64,000 nt of DNA from Brucella thiophenivorans (GTDB taxonomy: Bacteria; Pseudomonadota; Alphaproteobacteria; Rhizobiales; Rhizobiaceae), in the NCBI RefSeq assembly GCF_002252445.1, contig NZ_NNRJ01000015.1, positions 62,001 through 126,000 of the forward strand, in the 5' to 3' direction. Within the stretch, counting starts at the first letter, position 1; each line of letters starts with the position of its first letter. A program made the translations under genes and the position numbers. The notes below the pieces were generated by a model. It was not told the origin of the DNA. It made no database searches and worked only from the letters and a program-made list of their open reading frames with translations. This document shows, piece by piece, positions 44,355 through 52,159 of this stretch.

Positions 44355-45950
44355 ATGATAGAGAGACTTGCTGGGAAGATCTCTTCATTGAGCGGATGGC
44401 GTCGCGGGTTGACCGCTTTTTTGAGCGGCGCTGTCGCGACACTCACACAGCCGCCATTCGACATTTTCATCGCAGGTTTTCTGGCCTTTCCACTTCTGGT
44501 CTGGCTCATTGACGGCGCTATTCCCCATAGAGACAAAGGTCCAATCAAGCGCTTTTTGCCCGCAGGCATCATCGGCTGGTGGTTTGGTTTCGGCTATTTT
44601 GTATCAGGCCTGTGGTGGATCGGAACTGCACTGCTTGTCGATGCTGAGCAATTTGCCTGGGCGATTCCCTTAGCGGTTCTCGGCCTGCCAGCATTTCTTG
44701 CGATCTTCTATGGCGCGGGCGCGATGATCGCACGCTTGTTCTGGTCGCAGGGCATAGGACGCATTTTTGCGATTGCCTTCGCCTTTGGCTTCGTCGAATG
44801 GCTGCGAACCTTTGTTTTCACTGGTTTTCCGTGGAATGCGCTCGGCTATGCCGCAATGCCTGTACCCATGATGATGCAGTCGGTGGAAGTCATCGGCCTC
44901 GTCGGTATGAGCGCGCTTGCGGCGCTTGTTTTTTCCGCACCCGCCTTGTTGAGCGGAGGGCATCTTGCAAAAAGTGGCCTCGCTCTGGCCGGACTCTTGC
45001 TTGCAGCGCATATTGGCTTTGGCGCTTGGACTTTATCGCGCGCGCCAGCACTCGATACGGATCGCACGACCCTTTCTCTGCGCATTGTTCAGCCATCCAT
45101 TTCACAAAGCATGAAATGGGATGACAATGAACGCCGGGCGATTTTCGATAAATTCATTGCCATGACAAAGCAGACACCAGCAGAGGGCAAGCCAAAGCCT
45201 GATGTGGTCATTTGGCCAGAAACCGCCGTGCCCTATATCCTTTCGCTCACACCAGAGGCACTCAAGAGCATTGCTGATGTGATCGACGACGATCAGGTAC
45301 TGCTCACCGGTGCTGTGCGTGAAGAACGCGTGCCGCGGCGTGATCCGCGCTATTACAATTCGATCCTGACAATCAATGGTGACGGTAGAATTATTGACTA
45401 TACCGACAAGGTGCATCTGGTGCCCTTTGGCGAATATCTGCCGTTCGAAAAAACTTTGCGCAGTTGGGGCCTACAGGAAATAGTGGAAATGCCGGGCGGT
45501 TTTACCGCCGCAAAGGCGCGTCATGCGATCAATGTTATGGAAGGCCAGACCTTCCTGCCGCTGATCTGCTATGAGGCGATTTTTCCCGACGAGCTGTCTT
45601 ATACCGGGCGCAAGGCGACAGCGATTGTCAATGTCACCAACGATGCATGGTATGGTGATACGCCAGGACCCTATCAGCATTTCAGACAAGCACAGGTACG
45701 CTCTGTCGAGCAGGGACTGCCGCTTGTTCGTGCTGCCAATAACGGTATTTCAGCGGTTGTTGATTCATACGGTCGAATCATTGAGCAACTGCCACTTGAC
45801 GCCGTGGGTGTAATTGATGCTTATTTGCCTGAAGAGCGTGTACCATTTTGGGGCACTGCACCCGGTGGCAAGCAGACTCTTGCGCTTCTGTTAACCCTAC
45901 TCGCCATATGCGTGTGGTTCAGATTGTCTTTCCGCAGGCGTTTTCATTGA
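44355..45950 (+). CDS. lnt: Apolipoprotein N-acyltransferase
   Basis: Lnt adds the third acyl chain to the N-terminal Cys of lipoproteins in the inner membrane. The 531-residue protein has about six N-terminal transmembrane segments (residues about 15-225) and a periplasmic nitrilase-type domain. The catalytic triad is seen as Glu in VVIWPETAVPY, Lys in TDKVHLVPFGEYLPFE and Cys in LPLICYEAIFPDE, and a last transmembrane segment lies near the C-terminus. ATG 44355 follows GAGAGG. The gene is also known as actA/cutE in rhizobia. It supports the nearby predicted lipoproteins only in the general sense that all are substrates. Confidence 0.95.
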   Translation: MIERLAGKISSLSGWRRGLTAFLSGAVATLTQPPFDIFIAGFLAFPLLVWLIDGAIPHRDKGPIKRFLPAGIIGWWFGFGYFVSGLWWIGTALLVDAEQFAWAIPLAVLGLPAFLAIFYGAGAMIARLFWSQGIGRIFAIAFAFGFVEWLRTFVFTGFPWNALGYAAMPVPMMMQSVEVIGLVGMSALAALVFSAPALLSGGHLAKSGLALAGLLLAAHIGFGAWTLSRAPALDTDRTTLSLRIVQPSISQSMKWDDNERRAIFDKFIAMTKQTPAEGKPKPDVVIWPETAVPYILSLTPEALKSIADVIDDDQVLLTGAVREERVPRRDPRYYNSILTINGDGRIIDYTDKVHLVPFGEYLPFEKTLRSWGLQEIVEMPGGFTAAKARHAINVMEGQTFLPLICYEAIFPDELSYTGRKATAIVNVTNDAWYGDTPGPYQHFRQAQVRSVEQGLPLVRAANNGISAVVDSYGRIIEQLPLDAVGVIDAYLPEERVPFWGTAPGGKQTLALLLTLLAICVWFRLSFRRRFH

Positions 45951-46094
45951 CACGGCAATTTTGTTAAGTTGTTATACTGGGGCGGTGACGGCTTAATGCA
46001 CAAGCCAGTCTGACTACCTCCCACAATGATTTTTATCGCTGTTCAGATGAACAGGCCATGAATGAAAGCTCGCGGTTGCGAGGAGTGATACTGT

Positions 46095-46508
46095 ATGATT
46101 GAGAATAAAAAGAAGCCCAATCCCATTGATGTGCATGTGGGTAGCCGCATTCGCCTTCGCCGCAATATGCTGGGTCTCAGTCAGGAAAAATTAGGCGAAA
46201 GCCTTGGCATCACATTCCAGCAGATCCAGAAATATGAAAAAGGCACCAACCGCGTTGGGGCAAGCCGTCTTCAGGCGATTTCAACTATTCTTACAGTTCC
46301 GGTTTCTTTCTTTTTTGAAGATGCACCGGGGTCCGCTTCGAGCACCCAGGCAGGCTTTGCCGAGGACAATGAAGCGACTTATGTCGTCGACTTTTTGAGC
46401 TCGAATGAAGGCGTTCAGCTAACCCGCGCATTTACCAAAATCGCGGACCCGAAAGTGCGTCGCAAGATTATCGATCTTGTGAAGTCGCTCGCCGCCGACG
46501 GCGAATAA
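46095..46508 (+). CDS. XRE family transcriptional regulator
   Basis: A 137-residue helix-turn-helix protein. The Cro/C1-type domain is at residues about 12-66 (VGSRIRLRRNMLGLSQEKLG, then ITFQQIQKYEKGTNRVGASRLQAIS, where the recognition helix is QQIQKYEKG). The C-terminal part, YVVDFLSSNEGVQLTRAFTKI, is typical of the small alphaproteobacterial regulators of this type. Its position after lnt matches the acid-inducible regulator PhrR beside actA (lnt) in Sinorhizobium, so it may be its orthologue, though this is by memory of synteny. A good GAGGAG site precedes ATG 46095. It may regulate the adjacent metK, but no site is proven. Confidence 0.88.
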   Translation: MIENKKKPNPIDVHVGSRIRLRRNMLGLSQEKLGESLGITFQQIQKYEKGTNRVGASRLQAISTILTVPVSFFFEDAPGSASSTQAGFAEDNEATYVVDFLSSNEGVQLTRAFTKIADPKVRRKIIDLVKSLAADGE

Positions 46509-46583
46509 TTCCTGATTATCGCGAAAAAAGACGTCTGCCGGTAGGTTTTTTCCGGCAACGGGGTGTCGCAACAAGAATATGCA

Positions 46584-46707
46584 TTGACGGTTTATTCCCA
46601 ACTTCGCTAACACTGAGATGTGCCCGGAACCGGATAAATTGGTTCTGGGCGCTACTGTGTTTCCTAGGCGGATAAGTGTTCCGTTGGATTTTCAAGAGGG
46701 GTTACCC
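46584..46707 (+). promoter_or_regulatory. Promoter and structured leader of metK
   Basis: TTGACG (46584-46589) and CTAACA (46607-46612) are 17 bases apart, a modest promoter. The leader has a 10-pair hairpin, GCCCGGAACC (46622-46631) with GGTTCTGGGC (46641-46650), and a second stem CGGA (46669-46672) with TCCG (46680-46683). CGGATAA occurs in both. GAGGGG before the GTG start follows. The layout resembles a regulated leader, but it does not match any SAM riboswitch class I can recognise. Confidence 0.5.
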
Positions 46708-47973
46708 GTGTCGCGCAGTTCTTATCTCTTCACCAGCGAATCGGTGTCTGAAGGTCATCCGGACAAGGTTTGCGATCGTATTTCCGATGAAATCGTAGAC
46801 ATGATCTACAAGGAAGCGCGCCGTTCAGGCGTTGATCCATGGTCTGTCCGCGTTGCATGCGAAACGCTTGCCACCACCAATCGCGTGGTTATTGCCGGCG
46901 AAGTGCGTGTGCCTGAAACTTTCCTGAAGAAGAATAAGGACGGCACCATCGCGCATGATGCGGCCGGACATCCGTTGATCAACCCGTCACGCTTTCGTTC
47001 AGCAGCGCGCAAAGCGATCCGCGAAATCGGTTATGAGCAGGACGGGTTTAACTGGCGCACCGTGAAGATCGATGTGCTTCTGCATCCGCAATCTGCCGAT
47101 ATTGCGCAGGGCGTGGACAATGCAGCCGACCGTCAGGGCGAAGAAGGTGCTGGCGATCAGGGCATTATGTTCGGCTATGCTTGCCGCGAGACGCCCGATC
47201 TCATGCCTGCTCCGATCTATTATTCGCACAAGATTCTCGAAAAGCTTGCTGAAGCCCGTCACAAGGGTGAGGGTGATCCAGGCAAGCTCGGCCCTGATGC
47301 CAAGAGCCAGGTGACCGTGCGTTACGAGAATGGGGAAGCTGCGGAAGTTACCCAGATCGTTCTTTCCACGCAGCATCTGGATGCAAGTTGGGATTCCAAA
47401 AAAGTTCGCTCGGTTGTCGAGCCTTACATTCGTGAAGCGCTTGGTGACCTTCCGATTGCAGCAAACTGCAACTGGTACATCAATCCAACCGGCAAGTTCG
47501 TTATTGGCGGACCAGACGGTGATGCGGGACTTACGGGCCGCAAGATCATCGTTGATACCTACGGTGGTGCTGCCCCGCATGGTGGTGGTGCATTTTCCGG
47601 CAAAGATACAACCAAGGTTGACCGATCGGCTGCTTATGCGGCCCGTTATCTTGCCAAGAATGTAGTCGCTGCAAGTCTTGCAGATCGCTGCACGATTCAG
47701 CTTTCCTATGCTATTGGCGTTGCTCAGCCTTTGTCGGTCTATGTAGACCTTCATGGCACCGGCAAGGTGGATGAAGCCGCCGTCGAGTCAGCATTGCGCA
47801 AGGTCATGGACCTTTCGCCAAGTGGCATCCGCAAACATCTTGATCTCAACAAGCCGATCTATGCCAAGACTTCGTCTTACGGTCACTTTGGCCGCAAGCC
47901 GGGCCGTGACGGTTCTTTTTCATGGGAAAAGACCGATCTCACAAAGGCATTGAAAAGCGCTCTTTCAGCGTGA
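46708..47973 (+). CDS. metK: S-adenosylmethionine synthetase
   Basis: MetK makes S-adenosylmethionine from methionine and ATP, feeding the many methyltransferases here (pmtA, trmB, miaB, rsmC-like). The 421-residue protein has the family motifs [18 protein letters not shown] (ATP and Mg), [32 protein letters not shown] and [23 protein letters not shown]. The start is GTG 46708 ([12 protein letters not shown]), preceded by AGAGGGG; the frame remains open to 46618, but those residues are not family-like. It follows the XRE gene and a structured leader, and trmB begins 10 bases after the stop. Confidence 0.96.
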   Translation: MSRSSYLFTSESVSEGHPDKVCDRISDEIVDMIYKEARRSGVDPWSVRVACETLATTNRVVIAGEVRVPETFLKKNKDGTIAHDAAGHPLINPSRFRSAARKAIREIGYEQDGFNWRTVKIDVLLHPQSADIAQGVDNAADRQGEEGAGDQGIMFGYACRETPDLMPAPIYYSHKILEKLAEARHKGEGDPGKLGPDAKSQVTVRYENGEAAEVTQIVLSTQHLDASWDSKKVRSVVEPYIREALGDLPIAANCNWYINPTGKFVIGGPDGDAGLTGRKIIVDTYGGAAPHGGGAFSGKDTTKVDRSAAYAARYLAKNVVAASLADRCTIQLSYAIGVAQPLSVYVDLHGTGKVDEAAVESALRKVMDLSPSGIRKHLDLNKPIYAKTSSYGHFGRKPGRDGSFSWEKTDLTKALKSALSA

Positions 47974-47983
47974 TTATTTTTAA

Positions 47984-48685
47984 ATGAGCGATGAAAATCA
48001 TCCTGTACGTGCGGCCGGAAACTTTTTCGGCCGCCGTCATGGCAAACCGCTGCGCCCGCATCAGAACAATCTGTTTGAGGGTTTGCTGCCGCGCCTGAAA
48101 CTTGATCTCAATACACCTGCACCACAGGATTTGCGGACATTGTTTGATGCGCCGGTCGAAAATGTGCGTATGGAAATCGGCTTTGGCGGTGGCGAACATC
48201 TGTTTCATGAGAGCGGTCGCTATTCGCAATCGGGTTTCATAGGCGTTGAGCCTTTCGTCAATGGCATGGCCAAAATGCTGGCAGCGCTTCACGAAGACGA
48301 GCGCCGCAATCTTCGCCTATACGATGAAGATGCCACCGATGTTCTTGACTGGCTACCAGATGCATCGCTTGCAGGTATTGATCTGTTTTATCCCGATCCA
48401 TGGCATAAGCGCCGCCACTGGAAGCGCCGCTTCGTCAGCGATGCCAATCTTGATCGTTTTGCACGGCTGTTAAAGCCGGGTGCAAAGTTCCGTTTCGCGT
48501 CTGACATTGAGCATTATGTCAATTGGACGCTTCAGCATTGCCGCAGACATGATGCCTTTGAATGGCAGGCCGAACAATCGTCCGACTGGAATAATGCCTA
48601 TGATGGCTGGCCGGGAACCCGCTATGAAGCCAAGGCTTTTCGCGAGGGTCGCCGCGCCGCTTATCTAACATTCATCAGGCTTTGA
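47984..48685 (+). CDS. trmB: tRNA (guanine-N7-)-methyltransferase
   Basis: TrmB makes m7G46 in the variable loop of tRNAs. The 233-residue protein has motif [16 protein letters not shown] (residues about 65-79), the [15 protein letters not shown] region, and the family hallmark [19 protein letters not shown] (about 134-152). The N-terminal [23 protein letters not shown] is typical. ATG 47984 begins 10 bases after the metK stop, so the two may share a transcript. A hairpin that overlaps the next promoter follows the stop. Confidence 0.95.
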   Translation: MSDENHPVRAAGNFFGRRHGKPLRPHQNNLFEGLLPRLKLDLNTPAPQDLRTLFDAPVENVRMEIGFGGGEHLFHESGRYSQSGFIGVEPFVNGMAKMLAALHEDERRNLRLYDEDATDVLDWLPDASLAGIDLFYPDPWHKRRHWKRRFVSDANLDRFARLLKPGAKFRFASDIEHYVNWTLQHCRRHDAFEWQAEQSSDWNNAYDGWPGTRYEAKAFREGRRAAYLTFIRL

Positions 48686-48705
48686 GTGTTGCGTGAATTG
48701 CGGCC

Positions 48706-48734
48706 TTGAAAAAAGCCGCGTCGGCTGGTATATA
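48706..48734 (+). promoter_or_regulatory. Strong sigma-70 promoter of the rimP-nusA operon
   Basis: TTGAAA (48706-48711), a 17-base spacer and TATATA (48729-48734) form a near-consensus promoter. Its -35 end sits in the hairpin GCGGC...GCCGC (48700-48719) that probably ends trmB. Transcription would start near 48741, just before a terminator-like hairpin. Confidence 0.8.
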
Positions 48735-48762
48735 AGTTTCAAATTCTTGGTCGTTTGAACAA

Positions 48763-48792
48763 GAGTGGGCCCTCCCGGACCCGCTCTTTTTT
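48763..48792 (+). terminator. Terminator or attenuator in the rimP leader
   Basis: GAGTGGG (48763-48769) pairs with CCCGCTC (48780-48786) with one G-U pair, and six T follow (48787-48792). It lies between the strong promoter and the rimP start. TCTTG (about 48745-48749) and CAAGA (about 48760-48764) could pair and compete with the terminator stem, as in attenuators. Confidence 0.75.
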
Positions 48793-48825
48793 GTTACCTG
48801 CGACCCAGTGAAGAAGGTTTATCGA

Positions 48826-49494
48826 GTGAGCGAACACGAACAGGCAAACGAAGCCGTAAGCGCAGATGAGCGTATCATTCGCGAAACGGGTCTCGATGCA
48901 AAAGTAGCGGGCATTGTGGAGCCGGTGATCAATACGCTGGGTTTCCGCCTTGTGCGTGTGCGCCTGTCGGGCCTCAATGGTCAGACATTGCAGATCATGG
49001 CCGAGCGTCCTGATGGCACCATGACGGTTGAAGATTGTGAATTGTTGAGCCGCACCGTGGCTCCGGTTCTGGACGTCGAAGATCCTCTGAGCGGCAAGTA
49101 TCATCTTGAGATTTCGTCGCCGGGCATCGATCGTCCGATGGTTCGCAAGTCTGATTTTACCGATTGGGCCGGGCATGTTGCCAAGGTTGAAACCTCTATC
49201 GTTCATGAAGGCGGCAAGAAATTTCGCGGTCGTATCGTGATCGGCGATGCGGATTCAATCGTTATTGAAAGTGATCAGATTTCATATGGTAACGAACCGG
49301 TTGTTCGCATTCCATTCGATCTGATTTCGGATGCGCGTCTGGTTTTGACCGATGATCTGATCCGCGATGCGTTGCGCAAGGATAAAGCCGTGCGCGAAGG
49401 CCGCATCGTCGGTGATATTCTGGGCGATGATCAGACGACAGACGAAGACAACCAAGACGCCGTGACGACCGAATCCGATACGGAACAGAAATAA
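48826..49494 (+). CDS. rimP: Ribosome maturation factor RimP
   Basis: RimP helps assemble the 30S subunit. The 222-residue protein has the N-terminal alpha-beta domain ([46 protein letters not shown]) with the ISSPGIDRP motif, and a C-terminal SH3-like domain ([10 protein letters not shown]...[15 protein letters not shown]), followed by an acidic tail. The start is taken as GTG 48826 (VSEHEQANE), with GAAGG about eight bases upstream; a GTG six codons earlier (48808) is also open. It begins the conserved rimP-nusA-ylxR-infB operon and lies behind a strong promoter with an attenuator-like hairpin. Confidence 0.93.
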   Translation: MSEHEQANEAVSADERIIRETGLDAKVAGIVEPVINTLGFRLVRVRLSGLNGQTLQIMAERPDGTMTVEDCELLSRTVAPVLDVEDPLSGKYHLEISSPGIDRPMVRKSDFTDWAGHVAKVETSIVHEGGKKFRGRIVIGDADSIVIESDQISYGNEPVVRIPFDLISDARLVLTDDLIRDALRKDKAVREGRIVGDILGDDQTTDEDNQDAVTTESDTEQK

Positions 49495-49560
49495 GTTTCA
49501 AAGTGAGTTTTAGGCATTCGGTGCTCGAATAGAGCCGGATGCATCACCAAGGAGAGACCT

Positions 49561-51171
49561 ATGGCAGTCAGTGCAAACAGGCTGGAACTTCTGCAGATCG
49601 CCGATGCGGTCGCACGCGAGAAGTCTATTGACCGCGAGATCGTTCTCTCGGCCATGGCAGATGCGATCCAGAAGGCAGCGCGTTCGCGTTACGGTCAGGA
49701 AAGCAACATCCGCGCCGACATCAATGCGAAGTCCGGCGAGATCAAGCTCCAGCGCTTGCTCGAAGTGGTCGAAACTGTCGAAGATTACTCCACGCAGATT
49801 TCGCTGTTCACTGCACGCGACCGCAATCCGGATGCACAGATTGGCGATTTTATTGCCGATCAGCTGCCACCAATGGATTTTGGCCGTATCGCTGCCCAGT
49901 CGGCCAAGCAGGTCATCGTGCAGAAAGTGCGCGAAGCCGAGCGTGACCGTCAGTATGACGAATTCAAGGACCGCGTTGGCGAAATCGCCAATGGTACCGT
50001 CAAGCGCGTTGAATATGGCAATGTGATCGTTGATCTTGGCCGTGGTGAAGCGATTGTGCGTCGTGACGAGCTGATCCCGCGTGAAGCATTCCGCTATGGC
50101 GACCGCATTCGCGCTTATGTTTACGACGTGCGTCGCGAACAGCGTGGCCCGCAGATTTTCCTGTCGCGCACCCATCCATCTTTCATGGCGAAGCTTTTCA
50201 ACATGGAAGTGCCGGAAATCTATGATGGCATTATCGAAATCAAGTCGGTAGCCCGTGATCCGGGTTCGCGCGCCAAGATCGCCGTTGTTTCGCGTGATGC
50301 GTCGATTGATCCGGTCGGTGCCTGCGTTGGTATGCGTGGTTCGCGCGTTCAGGCTGTTGTTGCTGAATTGCAGGGCGAAAAGATCGACATCATTCCATGG
50401 TCGCCAGATGCGGCTTCCTTCATCGTCAACGCGCTTCAGCCTGCTGAAGTTGCCAAGGTTGTTCTCGATGAAGATGCGGAACGTATTGAAGTTGTCGTCC
50501 CGAATGACCAATTATCATTGGCAATTGGTCGTCGTGGTCAGAATGTGCGCCTTGCGTCACAGCTGACAGGCTGGGATATCGACATCCTGACCGAAGATGA
50601 AGAATCCGATCGCCGTCAGAAGGAATTCGCTGAGCGTTCAAACCTCTTCATGGAAGCGCTCAACGTTGACGAAATGGTCGGTCAGGTTCTGGCTTCGGAA
50701 GGCTTTGCCTCGGTTGAAGAAATTGCCTACGTCGAAGCGACTGAAATCGCTTCCATTGATGGCTTTGACGATGATACTGCCGGCGAAATTCAGGAACGCG
50801 CTCGCGAATTCCTGGAGCGTATCGAAGGCGAACAGGACGATCGCCGCAAAGAACTCGGCGTTGAAGACGAGCTTCGCGAGATTCCAGGCCTCACCACAGC
50901 AATTCTGGTTGCAGTTGGCGAAGACGGTGTGAAGACCATCGAAGACTTTGCTGGTTATGCTGTTGACGATCTCGTTGGCTGGCGTGAACGCAAGGATGGC
51001 GAAACCATCGCTCACACAGGTATCCTGTCGTCGTTCGATGTTTCCCGCGTCGATGCGGAACAGATGATCCTGACTGCGCGTTTGAAAGCTGGCTGGATCA
51101 CAGAAGACGAATTGGTTGCAGTTGAAACCGATGAAGAAGTAGAAGCTGGCGACGAAGAAGCCGCTTCTTAA
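49561..51171 (+). CDS. nusA: Transcription elongation/termination factor NusA
   Basis: NusA binds RNA polymerase and modulates pausing, termination and antitermination. The 536-residue protein has the N-terminal RNAP-binding domain (1-125), S1 domain (about 135-200, ANGTVKRVEYGNVIVDLG), KH1 (DPVGACVGMRGSRVQAVVAEL) and KH2 (LSLAIGRRGQNVRLASQLTG), then two C-terminal helix-hairpin-helix-like segments (about 360-520) as in other alphaproteobacteria, with an acidic end. GGAGAG precedes ATG 49561. It is followed by a palindromic repeat and then ylxR; NusA itself may act on the upstream attenuator. Confidence 0.97.
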   Translation: MAVSANRLELLQIADAVAREKSIDREIVLSAMADAIQKAARSRYGQESNIRADINAKSGEIKLQRLLEVVETVEDYSTQISLFTARDRNPDAQIGDFIADQLPPMDFGRIAAQSAKQVIVQKVREAERDRQYDEFKDRVGEIANGTVKRVEYGNVIVDLGRGEAIVRRDELIPREAFRYGDRIRAYVYDVRREQRGPQIFLSRTHPSFMAKLFNMEVPEIYDGIIEIKSVARDPGSRAKIAVVSRDASIDPVGACVGMRGSRVQAVVAELQGEKIDIIPWSPDAASFIVNALQPAEVAKVVLDEDAERIEVVVPNDQLSLAIGRRGQNVRLASQLTGWDIDILTEDEESDRRQKEFAERSNLFMEALNVDEMVGQVLASEGFASVEEIAYVEATEIASIDGFDDDTAGEIQERAREFLERIEGEQDDRRKELGVEDELREIPGLTTAILVAVGEDGVKTIEDFAGYAVDDLVGWRERKDGETIAHTGILSSFDVSRVDAEQMILTARLKAGWITEDELVAVETDEEVEAGDEEAAS

Positions 51172-51181
51172 GCAAATGATC

Positions 51182-51221
51182 AGAGCGTTTCCTACGATCC
51201 AATCGAAACAGGAAACGCTCT
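51182..51221. repeat. Palindromic AGAGCG element between nusA and ylxR
   Basis: AGAGCGTTTCCT (51182-51193) and AGGAAACGCTCT (51210-51221) are perfect 12-base arms with a 16-base spacer. The AGAGCG/CGCTCT ends are shared with the elements at 42514, 44306 and 51976. It would form a strong hairpin in the operon mRNA. Confidence 0.85.
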
Positions 51222-51298
51222 AATCAGAGTTTGATATTGTGATGTGGCCCTAGCTCTGCTAGGTCGCTGCCAGTTTTAGAGTTGAATAAAGGCAGTTT

Positions 51299-51940
51299 AT
51301 GGCAAAGCCAGCGTTGCGTGCGGAGCAGGATATGAATGACAGAACCTGTATCGTCACGCGCGAAAGCGGTTCTGCTGATAATCTGATCCGTTTTGTGGCT
51401 GGGCCTGATGGTTCGGTTGTCCCGGACCTGAAGCGGAACCTGCCGGGCAGAGGCTGTTGGATCAAGGCGGAGCGGCGACTGGTTGATGAAGCCGTCAAGC
51501 GCAAGTTATTTGCGCGGGCGCTTAAGGATGATGTGAAGCCACAAGCTGATCTTGGCGCACTGGTTGACCAGTTGTTGACAAAATCTGCTTTGGGCAGTCT
51601 GGCACTGGCTCGTAAGTCCGGTGCTCTCGTCTCTGGTTCGACCAAGGTCGATCAGGCAATTCGTTCCGGTGCCGCGGTGCTGGTACTGCATGCCAAGGAA
51701 GCGGCCTCTGACGGGGTGCGCAAACTTGATCAGGCCCGCCGTGTGGTGGTGCATATGGATGGCCCCAAAATTCCGGCCTTCTCTCTTTTTACAGGAGAAG
51801 AAATGGATTTGGCATTTGGGGGCGGAAATGTGATACATGCAGCCGTGCTTGGTGGAAAAGCCGCCGCCGGGGTCGTACCAAGGCTGCTTTTATTGCATAG
51901 CTATCGTGGCGAAAGCCCGGCGGCTAAAACGGCGGATTAA
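51299..51940 (+). CDS. YlxR (DUF448) and L7Ae-like RNA-binding protein
   Basis: A 213-residue protein with a YlxR domain at about residues 12-85 (DRTCIVTRESGSADNLIRFVAGPDGSVVPDLKRNLPGRGCWIK, where the GRG(C/A)W is diagnostic) fused to an L7Ae/L30e-like domain at about 95-190 (LTKSALGSLALARKSGALVSGSTKVDQAIRSG). In Firmicutes these are two proteins, YlxR and YlxQ (RplGA), both between nusA and infB; the fused form is common in alphaproteobacteria. It binds RNA and may regulate transcription or ribosome assembly. ATG 51299 has AAAGG upstream; ATG 51332 is an alternative. Confidence 0.88.
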   Translation: MAKPALRAEQDMNDRTCIVTRESGSADNLIRFVAGPDGSVVPDLKRNLPGRGCWIKAERRLVDEAVKRKLFARALKDDVKPQADLGALVDQLLTKSALGSLALARKSGALVSGSTKVDQAIRSGAAVLVLHAKEAASDGVRKLDQARRVVVHMDGPKIPAFSLFTGEEMDLAFGGGNVIHAAVLGGKAAAGVVPRLLLLHSYRGESPAAKTAD

Positions 51941-51975
51941 ATCGGCAGTCCGACACTGCTGTGGTATAAATTAGT

Positions 51976-52016
51976 AGAGCGGTTCTCTTGAATTCCGAGA
52001 AGACGGGATCCGCTCT
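51976..52016. repeat. Palindromic AGAGCG element between ylxR and infB
   Basis: AGAGCGG (51976-51982) pairs with CCGCTCT (52010-52016) and TTCTC (51983-51987) with GAGAA (51997-52001). It is one of at least four AGAGCG/CGCTCT elements in this window. It lies in the leader of infB. Confidence 0.78.
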
Positions 52017-52159
52017 GGAGCATAAACCGGATCATAGGCTTGGTTGTCTTACCGGATTATGCGCTGAAGTGGATGACCGGAGCATTATTCAAAATGATGT
52101 GATCGCGTTGGGTAATGCTCGGGTAAAGCGGCAGAAGCTGCGAAGGAAACGGAAACGTA

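Noticed and set aside
46584-46707. Known SAM riboswitch before metK
   Set aside because: I could not find the conserved core of SAM-I, SAM-II or SAM/SAH elements; only generic hairpins are seen, so it is listed as an unassigned leader.
48700-48825. A tRNA gene (metY-like) before rimP, as in E. coli
   Set aside because: No cloverleaf or CCA end is seen; the hairpin there is a terminator with a T run.
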